From positions 1-64,000 of the forward strand of contig BLSF01000089.1 of the NCBI GenBank assembly GCA_012862575.1: a stretch of 64,000 nucleotides of DNA, in the 5' to 3' direction. This DNA comes from Parietichytrium sp. I65-24A (lineage: Eukaryota; Sar; Bigyra; Thraustochytrida; Thraustochytriidae). The notes beneath the pieces are model-generated. The model saw nothing but the letters and a program-made list of their open reading frames with translations, had not been told where the DNA came from and searched no databases. Positions within the stretch are counted from its first letter, which is position 1. The number at the start of each line of letters is the position of its first letter. Shown in pieces: positions 60,617 to 64,000 of this stretch. The translations under genes were made by a program, and so were the position numbers.

Positions 60617-61582
60617 TCACTCCTCGATCTTCTCCATACTGTCCATCTTCTCCAGCTTGGAGACGATATCTTGCTCGAATTTGTTGCCCGCCAGTGTAAA
60701 TCGCCGAAGAGCAGAGCTCTTCTGCACAAGGCTCTCTGGAAGCGCAGAGAGCTCGTTGTTGGCCAAGAGCAGATGGCGCAGCTTGGGAAGGTCTGCAATT
60801 CGCTTTGCAACACCTGAAAGGCTGTTGTTCTCTACATTTATGATCTCCAGCTTTTCGCAACGGCCGATGCATGAGTGCAGCTTTTCCAGTTGATTGTCCT
60901 GCAGATAAAGGCGTTTGAGGGACAAGAGTCCAGACAATGTTTTTGGCAGTTTCGTGAGTTGGTTTCCTTCGCAATGAAACACCTCCAGCTTGGTCAGGTT
61001 GCCAAACGACTTGGGTAGAGCAGTTATCTTATTGTTGGCCACGCCAAACACGCGCAAATTTTCCAAGGCGCCGATCGTCTCGGGAAGTGACTCCAACATA
61101 TTATCGTCAAAATAAAGTTCTTCCAAAGCGGTAAGCTGGAGTAGTACCGGAGGGAATTCGCGAATGGAATTCCGGTGAAGTGGCAAACCTTTTAGCAGAG
61201 TCAAAGCGCTGAGCTCCTCCGGAAATCCTTCCGTTGTAAGTTGATTGTCCTCCAGGTAGATTGTGTCCAACACCTTGCAGTCTTGGATGGCGGGGGGCAG
61301 TGCAGTCAGTTTGTTTCGTCTCAAATAAAGTTCCGTCAAATTGCTCAGCTGGCCGATCTCCTCTGGTAAAGATGCGATTTCGTTGTCCTCCAAGTACAGT
61401 CCTTCCAGATCCTCCAGCTCAAACACCATCAACGGCACTTCGGTGAGCTCCTTGTCCGACATGTCCAGCTCGGTCACTTCAGGCTCGTCTTCGTCCACGT
61501 CCACATCGAATCTCTCCACGAGCTCGGCAATAATCTCCTCTTTGGACCTGCTCGCCCCGTCATCCTTGCCCTCCTTGGCCAT
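60617..61582 (-). CDS. Leucine-rich-repeat protein, SHOC2/PIRL-like
   Basis: 321 residues from the first ATG (61582, MAKEGKDDGASRSKEE). After a short acidic N-terminus (VDVDEDEPEVTELDMS) there are about twelve tandem LRRs of 23 residues with the typical consensus LxxLYLxxNxLxxLPxxIxxLxx (for example GLYLEDNEIASLPEEIGQL). They fill nearly the entire protein. There is no signal peptide, membrane helix, kinase or other domain, so it is an intracellular scaffold of the Ras-group LRR type (animal SHOC2, plant PIRLs). The binding partner cannot be read from the sequence. The C-terminus SKLEKMDSMEKIEE is charged and helical. Confidence 0.88.
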   Translation of the reverse strand: MAKEGKDDGASRSKEEIIAELVERFDVDVDEDEPEVTELDMSDKELTEVPLMVFELEDLEGLYLEDNEIASLPEEIGQLSNLTELYLRRNKLTALPPAIQDCKVLDTIYLEDNQLTTEGFPEELSALTLLKGLPLHRNSIREFPPVLLQLTALEELYFDDNMLESLPETIGALENLRVFGVANNKITALPKSFGNLTKLEVFHCEGNQLTKLPKTLSGLLSLKRLYLQDNQLEKLHSCIGRCEKLEIINVENNSLSGVAKRIADLPKLRHLLLANNELSALPESLVQKSSALRRFTLAGNKFEQDIVSKLEKMDSMEKIEE

Positions 61583-62663
61583 TTTTTGGAGAGATGTATA
61601 GCGCTGCTTCTTACTCGAAATCACCCAAATCAACCGGTCGAGACACCGCAGTCAAACAGGCGGACCGGCCCCTTGGCTCGCGACGGCTCGCGCAAGCAAA
61701 CGCCAGCCGGTGGCGAGCGACCTTCCGAGTCAAATCGGCCCCTCTGACAGTTGCAGTTGGCCACCGACAAAGTTGCACGGACCGATTTGCTCATGCACGA
61801 GACGCTCTCTGAATCAACTTTCGTTCAGAAAGCCCGTTCCCGTTCCTGCTCCTTTTCCTTGCTACCAGTCTGCCGTCGACAACGCCCCGCTCTCCAGCTG
61901 TTCAAAGCAGCGCAAGTGCAAAAGCCAGCAAAGGCAGGTGAAGTATCAAGGATCAAGTGTCAAGTGTCAAGTATCAAGTATCAAGTTTGGCTGCGAGATC
62001 GATCACTCACTCGCACTCACACTCCTCTCGCGATTGCTCGCACAACAGCGTGTGCTTTGTCGCTCTTGCTCTGCTCTCTTTGTCTCTTTGTCTCTTTCCA
62101 ACAAAGTATAAACTATGTTTTCCAAATCAAAGTTCATTCATTGTTCAACTCAAGAAGTGAATGAAGAATGAATGAATCAATGAGTGAATCAATTAGTCAT
62201 TACATAGGAACACCTACGCTGAATTACCGGAAACTACTTTGCGCTTGCACTTCAGGACAGCCTCTGGTTATTTTTTATGGTGAGCGACGGCTAATAATGG
62301 AGACGTGGATGTGACTGGAGAGAGGAGCAGAGGACTATGGCAAAGAGTGGAAGAGTAACGAAGGAGTGGGTGTTGTGATGGGATACCTGTACCGGTAAAG
62401 TTGCCGCGATCATCATCATAATCATCATGGTGAAATGACAATGATAATTTGGAGGATTTGGAGGTGTGAGAATGCGTGGGATGTGCAGGTTGTGCAGGTG
62501 TGGAGTTTGGCAAAATGAAAACTTGTTTTTGACGTTGAAATAAATGAAGATTAGAACAAATAAGATTTTTTCTTTTCAGGGGCAATCATGGAATTTAAAA
62601 TGGATCAGGGCAGTGAGCAGTGTTTAGGTATCGCAGCAGCGCAACGGGCGGGCCCGAGGTCTG
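61583..62663. other. Intergenic region with heptamer array
   Basis: No gene recognised. A 7-mer array lies at 61941-61989; GAATGAATGAATCAA-type tetranucleotide repeats near 62155-62190; CATCAT-type repeats near 62410-62430. Confidence 0.55.
61941..61989. repeat. 7-bp tandem repeat, AAGTATC/AAGTGTC x7
   Basis: Seven consecutive heptamers: AAGTATC, AAGGATC, AAGTGTC x2, AAGTATC x2, AAGTTTG. It lies about 360 bp upstream of the LRR gene start. Confidence 0.92.
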
Positions 62664-64000
62664 TCAAAAGTGCCGATGATGCGACTGAACGTAGTGCGCT
62701 GGGACCTGGACGATTTCAAAGGCAAGGGAAGGGTTTCCTTGCGTGCCATGTTGCTGCGGCATATACTTGATATGCTTGGGAAGATGGATCTGGTCGGCGA
62801 CGTCGATATTTCGCACTCTAGAAAGAGCTGGATCCACGAACTTGAAGGCCGACCAAATCTTGTTGAGCGTTCGCGAGTCCAGCTCGTTGTCTCCGATCTG
62901 AAGGGTCTCGAGGCTTCGGTTGTGTGAAAGGCCGATTGAGAGGGGCACGTCGATCTTGCTCGTAATTCCAATCTGCTTGATGTCCAGTGATACCAAAGAG
63001 TTGTTTTTCGCAAGCATCGATGCGATTGCAAGACCCACTCCGTCCCCAAGTGAATGATTGTTGGCCACGCACAGATGCTTCAGGTTGTTCCTGTTAAGCT
63101 CCAAGGACTGGCACAGTGCCGCGACGAACTCCTGGCTCACCTGCGCCCCACAGCAGTGCATTCGCTCCCAGTCGTCCAGCTCCGGGTCCAGATCCAGCGT
63201 TTCAAGGTTGGAGCACTCAATGGCGTCAATGATGACCTGCTCGTTGAGAGCAAAGTCCACAGAGCACAACTTCAAGTAGGTGAGGTTGTGGTTTCGTCTA
63301 AGAGCCTCGGCCAGCTGGACGCATTCTTCCCATCCCAGCGTCATATTCCACAACTCTAAACGTTCTATATTTACATATCCCTGTGCGATGCACGTCGCGA
63401 TGCCCAAAAGCGGCCCAGAGCAGGGGACCGGGGCCACGTTAGGCACATGGCTCAGGTTGTCGTATGAGGATGGGCGCCGCTCTTGAGTGAGCCTTACCTC
63501 CCTGAGACTTGGTAGCGCCTTCATCAGGTTTTCGTACCTGAAAGTCGACTGATGCCTGCCCGCAGGCACATTCCAGTGGCTTAGCTCCAACCGCCCGAGG
63601 TGAAAGCCAGGGTGCGTATTCGCAAACTGCTGAAAGTCGAGCAAACCTTGAAGGTCGTAATCTTCGATAAGAACGTTCTCGGCAGGCAGAGGCACCCGAT
63701 GCACAAAGCGCTTGAACCAATCAAAGTCGCGCAGTTCGCTGTACTTTTCGCACGGCCAGCGGAACGCGCCAAGATCCGGCCTCGGCGCGTCCAGAAAGCT
63801 CGCAATGTGACGAATCAACCCGAGACTGAGCTTCTCGAATCGCGTCTTCTTCACTTTCAGCTCCTTCCTACGGCGCTTGTATCCTCGGCTGGAGGACTCG
63901 TCCTCCACCGCCACGCCCGTGGCGCACTCGAGGCAGCTGGAGAGATGCTTAAACTCGGCCGGAAAACGTGCCTTGAGTGAGCACAGCAGCTCGCAGCAGG
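62664..64000 (-). CDS. F-box-like protein with ribonuclease-inhibitor-type LRRs (5' end off the window)
   Basis: Partial gene: the frame is open to the right edge with no in-frame ATG near 63914 (that codon is GTG), and upstream codons read ELLCSLKARFPAEFKHLSSC, which looks like genuine protein. The visible 445 residues start with a basic segment (GYKRRRKELKVKK). An F-box-like helix set follows (FEKLSLGLIRHIASFLDAP then LGAFRWPCEKYSELR). Then come irregular LRRs of the 28-residue RI type (IERLELWNMTLGWEECVQLAEAL, LKHLCVANNHSLGDGVGLAIASML, VSLDIKQIGITSK, LETLQIGDNELD). F-box plus LRR suggests an SCF ubiquitin-ligase substrate adaptor, but the F-box match is only moderate. Stop TGA is at 62664. 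Confidence 0.75.
   Translation of the reverse strand, partial: CCELLCSLKARFPAEFKHLSSCLECATGVAVEDESSSRGYKRRRKELKVKKTRFEKLSLGLIRHIASFLDAPRPDLGAFRWPCEKYSELRDFDWFKRFVHRVPLPAENVLIEDYDLQGLLDFQQFANTHPGFHLGRLELSHWNVPAGRHQSTFRYENLMKALPSLREVRLTQERRPSSYDNLSHVPNVAPVPCSGPLLGIATCIAQGYVNIERLELWNMTLGWEECVQLAEALRRNHNLTYLKLCSVDFALNEQVIIDAIECSNLETLDLDPELDDWERMHCCGAQVSQEFVAALCQSLELNRNNLKHLCVANNHSLGDGVGLAIASMLAKNNSLVSLDIKQIGITSKIDVPLSIGLSHNRSLETLQIGDNELDSRTLNKIWSAFKFVDPALSRVRNIDVADQIHLPKHIKYMPQQHGTQGNPSLAFEIVQVPAHYVQSHHRHF

Noticed and set aside
1-64000. CRISPR array, insertion sequence, prophage or bacterial operon
   Set aside because: Spliceosomal introns, eukaryotic families and a eukaryotic 5S rRNA are present; the tandem arrays are contiguous short repeats without spacers, and no transposase was recognised.

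Overview
The window is nuclear DNA of a unicellular eukaryote. The best single clue is the gene at 50683-54861, which fuses phytoene desaturase, phytoene synthase and a fungal-type lycopene cyclase in one chain (CrtI-CrtB-CrtY order). This trifunctional carotene synthase is known from thraustochytrids (Labyrinthulomycetes, stramenopiles), so a thraustochytrid such as an Aurantiochytrium, Schizochytrium or Hondaea relative is the most likely source. Supporting signs are short introns (65-146 nt) with GTAAGT/GTGAGT/GTACGT donors and AG acceptors, many intronless genes, and repeat-rich intergenic DNA. No bacterial, organellar or viral segment was recognised.

Layout, left to right: a giant Cys/His-repeat protein (612-4217, -); a peroxisomal (3R)-hydroxyacyl-CoA dehydrogenase ending in SKL (6111-7320, +); a small protein with a PP1-docking-like N-terminus (7708-8496, -); about 3.2 kb without genes; thermospermine/spermine synthase (11724-12918, -); a TPR-like protein with a long poly-Ser tail (14258-16387, +); a SYLF-WW-SH3 actin-binding protein (17645-19228, +); a conserved multipass membrane protein (19567-21193, -); mitochondrial methylmalonyl-CoA mutase containing a 4-nt micro-exon (22083-24677, +); TRAPPC1 (24851-25324, -); a CNNM/DUF21-CBS transporter (26134-27770, +); a voltage-gated K+ channel with a very large ectodomain (28141-32190, -); a 5S rRNA gene (35094-35210, +); ACAD10/11-type kinase-acyl-CoA dehydrogenase (35594-38094, -); a zinc-finger/RGS protein (39034-42705, -); a CLN5-like enzyme (43588-44907, +); a TMEM249-like CatSper subunit with an apparent 1-nt frameshift (44919-45892, -); the Has1/DDX18 helicase (47359-49041, +); carotene synthase (50683-54861, +); a multi-PH-domain protein (55185-57839, -); a leucine-rich-repeat protein (60617-61582, -); and an F-box-like LRR protein running off the right edge (62664 to beyond 64000, -).

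There is no operon logic. The genes are mostly independent, with six tight tail-to-tail pairs. Functional threads still emerge. Two enzymes carry C-terminal PTS1-like tripeptides and fit peroxisomal acyl-CoA breakdown; methylmalonyl-CoA mutase takes propionyl units onward in mitochondria; the carotene synthase feeds pigment synthesis. The K+ channel, the TMEM249-like protein and perhaps the RGS protein point to electrical, calcium and G-protein signalling in a flagellated zoospore. Intergenic DNA repeatedly carries short tandem arrays, several with an exact 7-bp period. Two assembly gaps (N runs) lie at 21261-21285 and 35364-35469.
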